Positions 1 to 6,674 of a stretch of 34,397 bases of DNA are shown piece by piece. The stretch comes from an uncultured Pirellulaceae bacterium (lineage in GTDB: Bacteria > Planctomycetota > Planctomycetia > Pirellulales > Pirellulaceae): positions 1 to 34,397 of the forward strand of contig CAKQWG010000008.1 of assembly GCA_934278005.1 (NCBI GenBank), in the 5' to 3' direction. Under the pieces are notes generated by a model. That model searched no databases, was not told the DNA's origin, and worked only from the letters and a program-made list of their open reading frames with translations. A program made the translations under genes and the position numbers. Numbering within the stretch: the stretch's first letter is position 1; the number at the start of each line of letters is the position of its first letter.

Positions 1-40
1 AGATAACTTCGGCATGCGAAAACGCCTCCCTTTGAAGCAC

Positions 41-60
41 AAAACGGTATATACCGTTTT
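41..60. terminator. Perfect 20-bp palindrome, possible bidirectional terminator
   Basis: A perfectly self-complementary 20-mer, AAAACGGT-ATAT-ACCGTTTT. As RNA it can fold to an 8-bp stem with a 4-nt loop ending in four U on either strand. It lies about 70 bp beyond the 3' end of the minus-strand tRNA-Pro gene, so a terminator role for that transcript is plausible. The stem is AT-rich and the U run short, so an operator or protein-binding palindrome is equally possible. Confidence 0.4.
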
Positions 61-128
61 GCGCCTATCTGGAAACGCCGCACTTCCGAACGTCATTAAG
101 TCGCTATTCGGCAAGGATATAAAATAAG

Positions 129-203
129 TCGGGCTGGCGGGATTCGAACCCACGACCTCTACCACCCCAAGGTAGCGCGCTAGCCAGGCTGCGCTACAGC
201 CCG
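129..203 (-). tRNA. tRNA-Pro (anticodon GGG)
   Basis: Read on the minus strand, this folds into a complete cloverleaf. The acceptor stem is CGGGCTG paired with CAGCCCG, followed by discriminator A at 129. The anticodon stem CTACC/GGTAG carries loop TTGGGGT with anticodon GGG at 168-166, and the T arm contains GGTTCGAATCC. The C1-G72 acceptor pair and the GGG anticodon identify proline, decoding CCC and CCU. The 3' CCA is not encoded, so a nucleotidyltransferase must add it. The gene is 92 bp downstream of the endonuclease IV stop codon on the same strand. Confidence 0.95.
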
Positions 204-295
204 AACTTTTCTCCAGCCAAGTGTCGATCGCTCAAAGGAGTGCTTTCGACTGGGGTCTCGCCTGGTGAGTAGTAGATTCTAACTACTGTTCCCAG

Positions 296-1177
296 CTAAG
301 CAACGGGGCGCGGCTTCAAGCCAGCCAATCGGCGCAGAGTTGCCAAGTTCTTGACATCCCATTCCATACCATCCTCCGGATCGGTCTGCTTGGGAGTCTC
401 CAAGAACATGGGCAGCTTTTTAAATGCGCCTGATCGTAAGAAACGTTGCATGCCCTCCTCGCCAATGTGCCCCAGCCCAATGTGCTCGTGCCTGTCAACG
501 CGGCTGCCACAAGCCTTTTTGCTGTCGTTGATGTGGATGGCTGCAATTCGAGGCAATACCGAATGCTGCTCCAACTGCTGAGTCATCTCTTTAAGCCCAC
601 GCGCGGTGCGGAAATCATAACCGGCAGCCAATGCATGGCAGGTGTCCCAGCAAATCCCGACATGGGGACTGTCGATCGCGGAAAGTAGCCAGCCGAGCTG
701 CTCAATTTGCCATCCCAAATTGCTCCCCTGCCCGGCAGTGTTCTCGAGCAACAATTTGCAGGACTCGGGGCCAACGCGTGCGATGGCCGTCTGAACGGCC
801 TGAGCGATGCGCTCCAGCCCCTGCTCGGGAGTGCTCGTCGTGTGAGCACCTGGATGCATGACTAGCCCGACTAACTGCAATTGCTCGCATCGCTGCCATT
901 CGACGACCAATGCATCGAGCGATTTTTCCCATAAGGCATCGTCCGGGGACGCGCAGTTGATCAAATAGGATGTGTGCGCAATCGGCCCAGCTAAACGCAT
1001 CCGCGCGATGGCTTGTATAAACTGCGCAGCGTCGCTATCAGCGAGCGCCTTGCAGCTCCACTGATTGGCATTTTTAGTGAAAATCTGCAGGCAGTCACAG
1101 CCTACTTGCTGAGCCCGATCGACGGCCAGGTGCAAGCCACCGGCGATCGACATGTGAGCTCCAAAGCGATATGCCAT
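296..1177 (-). CDS. nfo: Endonuclease IV (AP endonuclease)
   Basis: Cleaves DNA 5' of abasic sites in base excision repair using a trinuclear zinc centre. The 293-aa product has the family's usual length and TIM-barrel motifs. By alignment to the E. coli enzyme all nine metal ligands are present: H68, H108, E145, D178, H181, H215, D228, H230 and E260. Visible signatures include LLLENTAGQGSNLG (142-155), GICWDTCHALAAGYD (174-188) and the HINDSK segment near 215. The ATG at 1177 was chosen because MAYRFGAHMSIAGG is the family's N-terminus. The frame stays open further upstream through a tandem repeat, but those residues are low-complexity Pro/Leu/Ser and should not be counted. No strong ribosome-binding site precedes the ATG. 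Confidence 0.96.
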   Translation of the reverse strand: MAYRFGAHMSIAGGLHLAVDRAQQVGCDCLQIFTKNANQWSCKALADSDAAQFIQAIARMRLAGPIAHTSYLINCASPDDALWEKSLDALVVEWQRCEQLQLVGLVMHPGAHTTSTPEQGLERIAQAVQTAIARVGPESCKLLLENTAGQGSNLGWQIEQLGWLLSAIDSPHVGICWDTCHALAAGYDFRTARGLKEMTQQLEQHSVLPRIAAIHINDSKKACGSRVDRHEHIGLGHIGEEGMQRFLRSGAFKKLPMFLETPKQTDPEDGMEWDVKNLATLRRLAGLKPRPVA

Positions 1178-1230
1178 AGGTTCTGAATTACCGCGATGGT
1201 AGTGAGGGAAAGTGGGTGAGGAAAGCGGCG

Positions 1231-1250
1231 GGAGGTGGAGGTGGAGGTGG
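1231..1250. repeat. GGTGGA-type hexanucleotide repeat
   Basis: Just over three copies of a GGAGGT/GGTGGA hexamer directly abut the larger octamer array to the right. Together they make a strongly purine-biased tract on the plus strand between the endonuclease IV start and the stop of the upstream GYF-domain gene. Confidence 0.7.
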
Positions 1251-1306
1251 AGTAGGGGAGTAGGGGAGTAGGGGAGTAGGGGAGTAGGGGAGTAGGGGAG
1301 TAGGGG
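1251..1306. repeat. Octamer tandem repeat, 7 perfect copies of AGTAGGGG
   Basis: Seven perfect head-to-tail copies of the 8-bp unit AGTAGGGG (CCCCTACT on the minus strand) occupy the spacer upstream of endonuclease IV. Because 8 is not a multiple of 3, a copy-number change would shift any reading frame through it. On the minus strand the array is open in the endonuclease IV frame and reads as Pro/Leu/Tyr/Ser-Pro repeats, which can mislead start-codon prediction. The tract is very G-rich on one strand, so G-quadruplex formation is possible. Confidence 0.92.
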
Positions 1307-1314
1307 AGGGGAGA

Positions 1315-1339
1315 CCGACGCGGAGCGTCGGGCCACACT
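1315..1339 (-). repeat. 25-bp hairpin element, copy 1
   Basis: On the minus strand this reads AGTGTGGC, then a 7-bp stem CCGACGC / GCGTCGG closing a TCC loop. A second copy lies at 33993-34017 on the plus strand. The two differ at only two positions, the two partners of the outermost stem pair (C-G here, A-T there), so pairing is kept. The element starts 10 bp after the stop of the minus-strand GYF-domain gene and has the same orientation as that gene, so it would be in its 3' UTR. Confidence 0.75.
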
Positions 1340-1349
1340 GCGGCTGCAC

Positions 1350-2117
1350 TCAGTCGATAAACTGCATGAGCACGCGGCCGCCTGAACAGACGAGAAACAT
1401 GACGACCGAGGCGATCCCCAAATAATAGCCGATCTGCACAAGCCCTTTGGAATTCGGATTGGCTAGGCCAGCTTGGATCGAATTCAAGGCTTGGTGTCCG
1501 ACGACCCAGGCTACGAGTCCGAAGACCGGACAGCAGAGTATGCCGAGCAAGCCCATGACGAGTACGAAAACTCCCTGATCGGCTTGCAGGTAGGTCTGTC
1601 CAGGCACGCCTGCGGCGACCGGCTGGTAGGGATTGGAGTCGTGCGGGGCCTGCGCAAACGGGTTGGCCGACGGGCGCTGGGCCGCAGTTCGGAACTCTTC
1701 GGCCGGGCGCCAGTTATCATAGCGGCTCTGCCGCACTTGATAGCCGGGCCCCACGCGGCCTTCGCGGAACCAGCGCTGCAGCGTCTGTTGGTCGACCGGG
1801 CCATACTCGGTTCCATCGACAGCCCGCATCCAGTAGCGCTGCGCATCGGGAGGTGTGTCTGTGCGATCTGCGCCGGACGCGGCGGCGAATGCGTCCGGCG
1901 GCTGGTATGTGGCACTGCCCAACGCATCTACGTCGGAAGCCAATCCCGCCGAGTCGTCGGTGGAGGGTGAGGCGAAATCTTGGCGCGGTCGGTCGGACGG
2001 TTCCAGCGGAATTGGATTGACATATCCACAGGCTGGACAGCGAGCACGTTTGCCGGCGTTTTCATCGGCTACAGCAAGGCGTTTGCCGCAGCCGGCACAA
2101 ATTGTTTCGATGGCCAT
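1350..2117 (-). CDS. Zinc-ribbon / GYF-like / DUF4190 membrane protein
   Basis: A 255-aa modular protein. Residues 7-30 form a Cys4 zinc ribbon (C7, C10, C27, C30). Residues 41-92 are a low-complexity linker. Residues 95-142 resemble the GYF_2 domain common in planctomycetes and other bacteria (YWMRAVDGTEYGPVD followed by a WF..G.VG.G motif and W136). Residues 180-246 carry two hydrophobic segments with the DUF4190 pattern. This suggests an inner-membrane protein with a cytoplasmic sensing or binding head; its partner is unknown. The start ATG lies 3 bp after the ftr stop, and an AGGGAG sequence inside the end of ftr can serve as ribosome-binding site, so the two genes are probably cotranscribed. 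Confidence 0.85.
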   Translation of the reverse strand: MAIETICAGCGKRLAVADENAGKRARCPACGYVNPIPLEPSDRPRQDFASPSTDDSAGLASDVDALGSATYQPPDAFAAASGADRTDTPPDAQRYWMRAVDGTEYGPVDQQTLQRWFREGRVGPGYQVRQSRYDNWRPAEEFRTAAQRPSANPFAQAPHDSNPYQPVAAGVPGQTYLQADQGVFVLVMGLLGILCCPVFGLVAWVVGHQALNSIQAGLANPNSKGLVQIGYYLGIASVVMFLVCSGGRVLMQFID

Positions 2118-2120
2118 CGG

Positions 2121-3053
2121 TTAGTCAGCTCCCTGTCGTTCGGGACGCAAATAGATAAAACTTTTGCCTAGCCGGCCCCCATAATTCCCCGCGGTGATGC
2201 GGACTAAGCCGGGAGTGGGCAAGGCTGCGTCGATAGCAGCGTAGGTAGCGTTTGCAACCGCTTCCAGGCTGCTGCCGTTGATGACAATTTCCATGATCGA
2301 CTGGACACCTTCAGGCACGCGTGACTGCGCGCCAAGTTTAGATTTGAGCGTCGGGCAGTATTCCGCATAGGTGCTGGCGATCATAAAGCTGTAGCGGCTG
2401 CCCGCCTTCGAAGCGCTGGCTGCTATTCCGCCGGGGAACGTAAGCACGCAGTCATCGAGCTGGTTAACCGCGGCCACGGAGCGTTCCGCGGCATCGATCG
2501 AGGCATCTTGGCTAGTCGCCATAAACCACAAATTTCCTCCCATCACGCCGTCGCCGAAGCCAAAACGTCGAGTCAAGTAAAATTCGCCACCCATCGTCGG
2601 CACGACCCAGCCCTTGGTTCCGTAACGTTCATCGCGAAATTGATGGCCGTCACCGAAGAAGGCTACCTTGCGTCCGAGTTTAAAATACTGGTCGCTTTCA
2701 ATGCGGTTGAAACACCGCGCGGTGGGGCAAGTCAGCACGTTCTGACTGATCCTGGCCAAAAGCACGCGTTCCAAGTGCGTCTGTCGATCTTTGCGAAAAC
2801 GCGGCACGTGCACTTGGATAATAGCTCCGGGGCGTCCGTCCGGGGTGCTCTCGCCAGCGGAGGTGCCGTCGAGAAACCGCACGACGCCCGCTTCGCTATC
2901 GCACAGTATCGTGCTGCTGGCATGTCCGGTAACCGCGTGGCAGCAGTGATCGAGCCAAGTCCGATCGCGGGCCGTAACCAGGAATTCGGCATAGATGCTG
3001 CGAAAGCCTTCGGCATAGGTATCTTCGACCAACGCGTCGCGATCTTGGGACAT
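2121..3053 (-). CDS. ftr: Formylmethanofuran:tetrahydromethanopterin formyltransferase
   Basis: Transfers a formyl group between methanofuran and tetrahydromethanopterin (H4MPT). In bacteria this enzyme works in H4MPT-linked formaldehyde/formate C1 metabolism within the Fhc complex (FhcD). The product matches archaeal Ftr from end to end: EDTYAEGF near the N-terminus, STPDGRPG, a FFGDGHQ motif, GVMGGNLWFMA, FPGGIAASASKAGS, AEYCPTLKSKLG, MEIVINGSS and a C-terminal ITAGNYGGRLGKSFIYL. The ATG at 3053 gives 310 aa and places the start where archaeal Ftr proteins begin. An in-frame GTG at 3095 would add 14 residues without a better ribosome-binding site. No other H4MPT-pathway gene is visible in the window; the upstream neighbour is 5-formyl-THF cyclo-ligase. 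Confidence 0.93.
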   Translation of the reverse strand: MSQDRDALVEDTYAEGFRSIYAEFLVTARDRTWLDHCCHAVTGHASSTILCDSEAGVVRFLDGTSAGESTPDGRPGAIIQVHVPRFRKDRQTHLERVLLARISQNVLTCPTARCFNRIESDQYFKLGRKVAFFGDGHQFRDERYGTKGWVVPTMGGEFYLTRRFGFGDGVMGGNLWFMATSQDASIDAAERSVAAVNQLDDCVLTFPGGIAASASKAGSRYSFMIASTYAEYCPTLKSKLGAQSRVPEGVQSIMEIVINGSSLEAVANATYAAIDAALPTPGLVRITAGNYGGRLGKSFIYLRPERQGAD

Positions 3054-3339
3054 AAATGCGATCCGGTGAATAATTTCGGGTTTTCGACGAGACACAAAGG
3101 GCAGGGACTTGGATGGGAACCGCAGTGCTCAGCCGCAGATGTATGTGGGTTACCGCGAGCTAACAGCGGGTAGGCCGGCTAAAAACGGACGTACAAGGTA
3201 GCACGGCAATGCCGCAACAGTAGTCCGCGCTCGCCGCCGAGCTTGGCGATTCGCTACAGTAATGGCGTTGAGACCTGTGAGTTTGTTGCAGGTCTACGGG
3301 ATCAAGTAGCGGTTGACTGCCGCAACTGCGCTGAGCTGT

Positions 3340-3963
3340 TTATGAGTCTGCGCTTGCGCGACCGCGGCCTGCGTAGGTGGCTTGTTCGGTGACAACTTTG
3401 TCCATGTAGATGTCGTGCGACTCGCAGGGGATTTTGGGGAACATCTGCGATTCGAAAGCCAGGGCCACCAACGGGGCATCCGGCCGCGCGTGTTCGAGCA
3501 GCTTGTCGTAGTATCCCTTGCCGTGGCCGGTACGTCCTCCCTGGCGGTCGAAGGCCACGCCGGGAACCATCACTAGGTCCAGGTCCGGCGGTTGAAGCCG
3601 CTTGGCAGGCATGTCGCGCAGGTCTTGGCGAGGCTCCAGGATTTTATACATCCCGACTTCGAGCTCCTCCATCGACTCGAGATGAAACAGTTCGAGTTCA
3701 CCGTCGACGCAGTAGGGAATGACAATGCGTTTGCCACTGGCAATGGCGGCCGGCAACGCGTGGCGCGTGCGAACTTCGTCGCGCACGTCGACGTAAAACA
3801 TCACGGTGCGTGCGTTGTGATATTCTTCAAGTCCCATAAAACGATCGACGATGGTTGCGCTCACCTCGTCTTTATTGGCCTGGGCGCGACGGTTGTCGTG
3901 GGCGGCTTGGCGAATTTCCTGTTTTTTGGCAGCCGTATCGGCGCTCGATTGCGATGCAGACAT
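3340..3963 (-). CDS. 5-formyltetrahydrofolate cyclo-ligase
   Basis: ATP-dependent conversion of 5-formyl-THF to 5,10-methenyl-THF, which returns an inhibitory folate storage form to the active C1 pool (YgfA/MTHFS family). The 207-aa product has a basic N-terminal helix (K13-R26), the Tyr/Pro-rich substrate region IVIPYCVDGELELFHL (80-95), and the diagnostic ATP-binding segment VPGVAFDRQGGRTGHGKGYY (133-152). The ATG at 3963 was chosen because the frame upstream of it has no family similarity. The gene lies between the SET-domain gene (111 bp upstream) and ftr (286 bp downstream), all on the same strand. Confidence 0.94.
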   Translation of the reverse strand: MSASQSSADTAAKKQEIRQAAHDNRRAQANKDEVSATIVDRFMGLEEYHNARTVMFYVDVRDEVRTRHALPAAIASGKRIVIPYCVDGELELFHLESMEELEVGMYKILEPRQDLRDMPAKRLQPPDLDLVMVPGVAFDRQGGRTGHGKGYYDKLLEHARPDAPLVALAFESQMFPKIPCESHDIYMDKVVTEQATYAGRGRASADS

Positions 3964-4074
3964 GCTATTTCTGGGGACCCTGAAGAGTTTCGTCACGCGC
4001 GCCGTAGAGTTCCAAGTTGAACACCAGCGCCACGTAGAGATGTCAAAATAGTGTAGCAATTTATGGCCCCGTGG

Positions 4075-4755
4075 TCAGGCGGAGCGCGGTCTAGAAGCAT
4101 CGAATTCTTCGGGTTGAAATCCGGCAATCAACTGCGGTAGGTCACTCGGGGCGACGATCCAGCCGCGGCATAGCTCCGAGCGGCAGGCGCAGGGAATCGC
4201 AAAGATGGCCGGCCAATTGTAGTCGATAGTAAGCTCTTGGCCGATAGCGATATCGCAGATGGAAAACAGCAGCAGCTTGCGCAGGGGCGTGGCCAAAGCA
4301 GAGGGCTTAGGCGGTGCTGCGGCGGTGTTTGTAAGTGCACTGGCGGGGGAGTTCACCGTGGACTGCGAGTTTGGGAACGAGAAATTTTGGAAGGCGCAGT
4401 TGGGAGCGCAGCAGTGATTGACAAAACGAAACGGCGGGCTGGGCTCGAGCTGCCGGCCATCGTCTAGATCGAATGCGTAGCGACTGACGTACTGGTCATC
4501 AGAGATGATCAATCCCTGGATCTCTCCGATGCAGGCTCCATCGACGATGCGCTTGGTGGCAAACAGGCCTTTGCCTACGGCGGTGCGGCCGATACGTAGT
4601 CCGCGTTTGGCCAGCGCGTGGCTGTCCACCGGGTGTTCAGTGGTGGCCGCTGAGCGGACCGCCAGCGAGTCGGTGTGAGGAGAGCCGTCGTTATCCGCGG
4701 CAGGCTGATGTGCCAAGTGGCGGCAGGCAGGGGCCGTCTCGGCGTGCTGACGCAT
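4075..4755 (-). CDS. SET-domain protein (putative lysine methyltransferase)
   Basis: A 226-aa protein whose residues from about 55 onward have SET-domain features: an N-terminal strand motif GLRIGRTAVGKGLFATKRI, the cofactor-site motif RFVNHCCAPNC (a version of NHSCxPNC), and ELTIDYNW as the second conserved box. A C-terminal CACRSELCRGWI resembles a post-SET Cys cluster, which with the preceding Cys could bind zinc. SET enzymes transfer methyl from SAM to protein lysines; the target here is unknown. The first 50 residues are His/Arg/Ala-rich without recognisable fold. The ATG at 4755 is used because an upstream TTG at 4821 lies inside the terminator of the preceding gene. Confidence 0.85.
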   Translation of the reverse strand: MRQHAETAPACRHLAHQPAADNDGSPHTDSLAVRSAATTEHPVDSHALAKRGLRIGRTAVGKGLFATKRIVDGACIGEIQGLIISDDQYVSRYAFDLDDGRQLEPSPPFRFVNHCCAPNCAFQNFSFPNSQSTVNSPASALTNTAAAPPKPSALATPLRKLLLFSICDIAIGQELTIDYNWPAIFAIPCACRSELCRGWIVAPSDLPQLIAGFQPEEFDASRPRSA

Positions 4756-4819
4756 CCTCGGTGGCCGATGGTAGCTGCGGCGATTGTTTGGGGTGGCGTA
4801 AGACAAGGTCGGAGAGGCC

Positions 4820-4860
4820 AAAAAAAACAGCAGATCGAGAATGAATTTCGACCTGCTGTT
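4820..4860 (-). terminator. Rho-independent terminator of the RRM gene
   Basis: On the minus strand a 13-nt arm AACAGCAGGTCGA is followed by a 9-nt loop and TCGATCTGCTGTT, then a run of eight T (plus-strand A 4820-4827). One G-T wobble interrupts an otherwise perfect 13-bp stem. It begins 47 bp after the RRM gene's stop and separates that gene from the SET-domain gene. This is the clearest intrinsic terminator in the window. Confidence 0.9.
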
Positions 4861-4907
4861 GCTATATCTTAAATAGGATCAAACTTTACCGCTATGCGGC
4901 AAGTTGC

Positions 4908-5261
4908 CTACCAACGATCGCGACCGCCGCCGCCACCGCCACTACCGCCGCCGCGACCACCACGTCCGCCGCCGCCGCCGTAGCCACCACCGCCGCCACC
5001 ACCCGAACGCTCTTCGCGTGGACGAGCTTCGTTTACCTGAAGACTGCGACCATCATGGTCTTGTCCATTGAGACCGTCGATTGCCGCATTGGCCTCTTGA
5101 TCAGAGCCCATTTCGACAAAACCGAATCCCTTGCTGCGGCCCGTTTCGCGATCTTCGATCACTTGCGCGCTGACTACCGTGCCGAATTGCGTGAACAACT
5201 GCTCTAGCTGTGCGGAGCGCACGTTGTAGCTGAGGTTACCGCAGTACAGTTTCTTACCCAT
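4908..5261 (-). CDS. RRM-family glycine-rich RNA-binding protein
   Basis: A 117-aa single-RRM protein. RNP2 is KLYCGNLSY (4-12), RNP1 is KGFGFVEM (44-51), and the RRM spans about residues 3-80. A C-terminal Gly/Arg tail (87-117) ends in GGRDRW. This architecture matches the bacterial Rbp proteins of cyanobacteria and planctomycetes, which bind single-stranded RNA and are often cold-induced. The start is the ATG at 5261 with GGAG 8 nt upstream, chosen over a TTG six bases earlier. The gene ends in a strong terminator, and its upstream region (5262-5519) contains inverted repeats that could structure the leader. The Csp and winged-helix genes are just upstream. Confidence 0.94.
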   Translation of the reverse strand: MGKKLYCGNLSYNVRSAQLEQLFTQFGTVVSAQVIEDRETGRSKGFGFVEMGSDQEANAAIDGLNGQDHDGRSLQVNEARPREERSGGGGGGGYGGGGGRGGRGGGSGGGGGGRDRW

Positions 5262-5306
5262 TACCAAAACTCCAGAACCGTCCCGTCATTATCTAAAATC
5301 AAAATC

Positions 5307-5380
5307 GGTAGCACACCGGGACCAAGTCATTGCTACCAACGTTTTTCTAGAGCGCACCCTTTTTAACGATAGGGGCGCTC
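5307..5380 (-). promoter_or_regulatory. Inverted repeats in the leader region of the RRM gene
   Basis: Two potential hairpins lie 46-119 bp upstream of the RRM start. One has 7-bp arms GGTAGCA / TGCTACC (5307-5313 and 5331-5337). The other pairs GAGCGC+CCC with GGG+GCGCTC around a bulged A (5350-5359 and 5372-5380). Neither is followed by a T run on the minus strand, so they look more like leader structure than terminators. Long structured leaders are typical of cold-shock mRNAs; a link here is inference. Confidence 0.3.
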
Positions 5381-5519
5381 GGCAAACACTATGCGTCAGT
5401 TGAAACCACGATAAATCGCGGACTTCGGAACCTTGACGACTTTTCACTCAACGCTTATGCACTCGAGATGCCTGTCATTGTAGGCCATAGCCTAAGACAA
5501 AAACATCAGGGGTGGTTGC

Positions 5520-5864
5520 TCAGTTCAACTCTTTCATAGCCTTAAAGCCGGAACGAGTTAACGAGTAGCTTCCCTTGAATTCTTCCGGGATCAGTAGACC
5601 GGCGGCGATGAGCTTATCAAGCGATCGCTTCATCGTACCAATATCTGTGTTGTTTAGGCATAGCATTCGGCCGGGAGTCATCAAATATTTGCGGAACACC
5701 GCCAGAATATTGAGCTCGCCGACTGACAGCTGTAGCGAATTTCCGGCGATGGCGACGGACGTCGATGCACGATTTGCCTTGGCAGTTTGTGCAGCGCTTT
5801 TCGTTGCGATCTTGGAACTCGCGCTCTTAGCAACAGAGCCGGAAGTTTTTCGAAGTTGGGCCAT
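5520..5864 (-). CDS. Winged-helix DNA-binding-like protein with basic N-terminal tail
   Basis: A 114-aa protein. Residues 1-45 are rich in Lys, Ala, Ser and Thr with histone-H1-like composition. Residues 46-113 read as a small winged helix: LSVGELNILAVFRKYL, a CLNNTDIGTMKRSLDKLIAAGLL recognition-helix region (69-91), and a wing GSYSLTRSGFKAM. This pattern resembles MarR/PadR-like wings, but no named family was recognised. The start is the ATG at 5864, preceded by an excellent GGAGGGAG site. The gene lies 123 bp downstream of the cold-shock gene on the same strand, so cotranscription is possible. The role is probably transcriptional or nucleoid-related, by inference only. Confidence 0.75.
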   Translation of the reverse strand: MAQLRKTSGSVAKSASSKIATKSAAQTAKANRASTSVAIAGNSLQLSVGELNILAVFRKYLMTPGRMLCLNNTDIGTMKRSLDKLIAAGLLIPEEFKGSYSLTRSGFKAMKELN

Positions 5865-5987
5865 GGTACTCCCTCCAACGCCTGGCATTTGGCCAGTGCG
5901 AAAAGTCGAGTGTTGGGACAGACACGAGACGGCGTGAAAAACACTTCTCTCACCTGTCTCGAACCGAGCCGGCAAATGAGTAGCGAA

Positions 5988-6206
5988 CTACTCGTCGTCG
6001 CCGCCGCCGCCGACCAGGGTAACGGCTTCTGCACGTGGGCCCTTAGGACCACGGCCTTCGCTGAATTCGACTTCTTGTCCTTCACGAAGCGACTCAAACT
6101 GAGTTCCTTGGACGGCCGAGTGGTGGAAGAACAATTCACCACGATCAGTCTTGATAAATCCAAAACCTTTATCCGAGACCAATTTCTTAATCGTACCTTG
6201 AGCCAT
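5988..6206 (-). CDS. csp: Cold-shock domain protein (CspA family)
   Basis: A 72-aa single cold-shock domain that binds single-stranded RNA/DNA and melts mRNA secondary structure. RNP1 is KGFGFI (13-18) and RNP2 is LFFHHSAV (25-32); residues 4-65 form the OB barrel. The C-terminus adds GGGGDDE. The start ATG at 6206 has a GGAG site 8 nt upstream. The gene is followed by the winged-helix gene and then the RRM gene, together forming a nucleic-acid-binding cluster. The 5' spacer to the next gene is 468 bp, enough for the long leader usual for csp mRNAs. Confidence 0.96.
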   Translation of the reverse strand: MAQGTIKKLVSDKGFGFIKTDRGELFFHHSAVQGTQFESLREGQEVEFSEGRGPKGPRAEAVTLVGGGGDDE

Positions 6207-6674
6207 AGGGGCATCTCCTGCAATAGAATGGCAAGCTCAATGTGAGCCTGCTATGAAATCAACCCCAGCCGAGGTGCCGCGGCTAGTCGCGGAAGCGAAA
6301 AGAAGTGGCGCGTCAAATCCTGAATTGATTGGAACCGTCGCTAATCATACCAGACTAGTTGCGACAAAGCTAGCCCTGTGGAAAATGACGCCATAAAAAC
6401 GGCCGTGAGGAAAATCCCAAAGCGCTAATAAGGGCGAGCGGGCTGACCGCAGTGACTCGGCGCAGTAGCGGCTGACAGCTGATGCTCGGCTGCGAGCCGG
6501 CCTGCAATGTGAGCTGCGGTCTTAACTGCGGTCTTAACTGCGGTCTTAACTGGCAGCGTAGCGGCAATCTCGGCTGCGATCGCAACTGCAATCTCAGCTG
6601 CGAACCGGGCAGAGAGCTGGCCGATGCGCGGGCCATGTGCCGCGGCGGGCGGCGTGTCAGCCGCCGCGAAAGTA
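6207..6674. other. Spacer upstream of csp with a 12-bp repeat tract
   Basis: A 468-bp gap without a supported gene. The part next to csp (6207-6370) probably holds its promoter and leader. The middle holds a 12-bp tandem repeat listed separately. Open frames crossing it on either strand are low-complexity translations of the repeat and have no family features. Confidence 0.6.
6490..6609. repeat. 12-bp tandem repeat tract, about 10 units
   Basis: Ten consecutive 12-bp units begin mostly with CTGC. Three central units (6514-6549) are identical, CTGCGGTCTTAA; the flanking units are degenerate (for example CTGCGATCGCAA and CTGCAATCTCAG). Because 12 is a multiple of three, frames through it stay open and show a four-residue period, which explains the spurious cysteine-rich and leucine/glutamine-rich open frames here. 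It lies between the 108-aa unknown gene and csp. Confidence 0.9.

Noticed and set aside
1178..1441. N-terminal extension of endonuclease IV by 88 residues
   Set aside because: The extra residues are translated tandem repeat and sequence antisense to the end of the GYF-domain gene; the family start MAYRFGAHMS is at 1177.
2508..3173. 221-codon plus-strand frame over ftr
   Set aside because: Antisense to a full-length, motif-rich ftr gene; its translation has no family features.
5481..5494. Inverted repeat TAGGC-CATA-GCCTA after the winged-helix gene as terminator
   Set aside because: Only a 5-bp stem, and on the minus strand the T run precedes rather than follows it.
6370..6636. Minus-strand Leu/Gln/Arg repeat frame
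   Set aside because: Same repeat read on the other strand; a period of four residues follows from the 12-bp unit.
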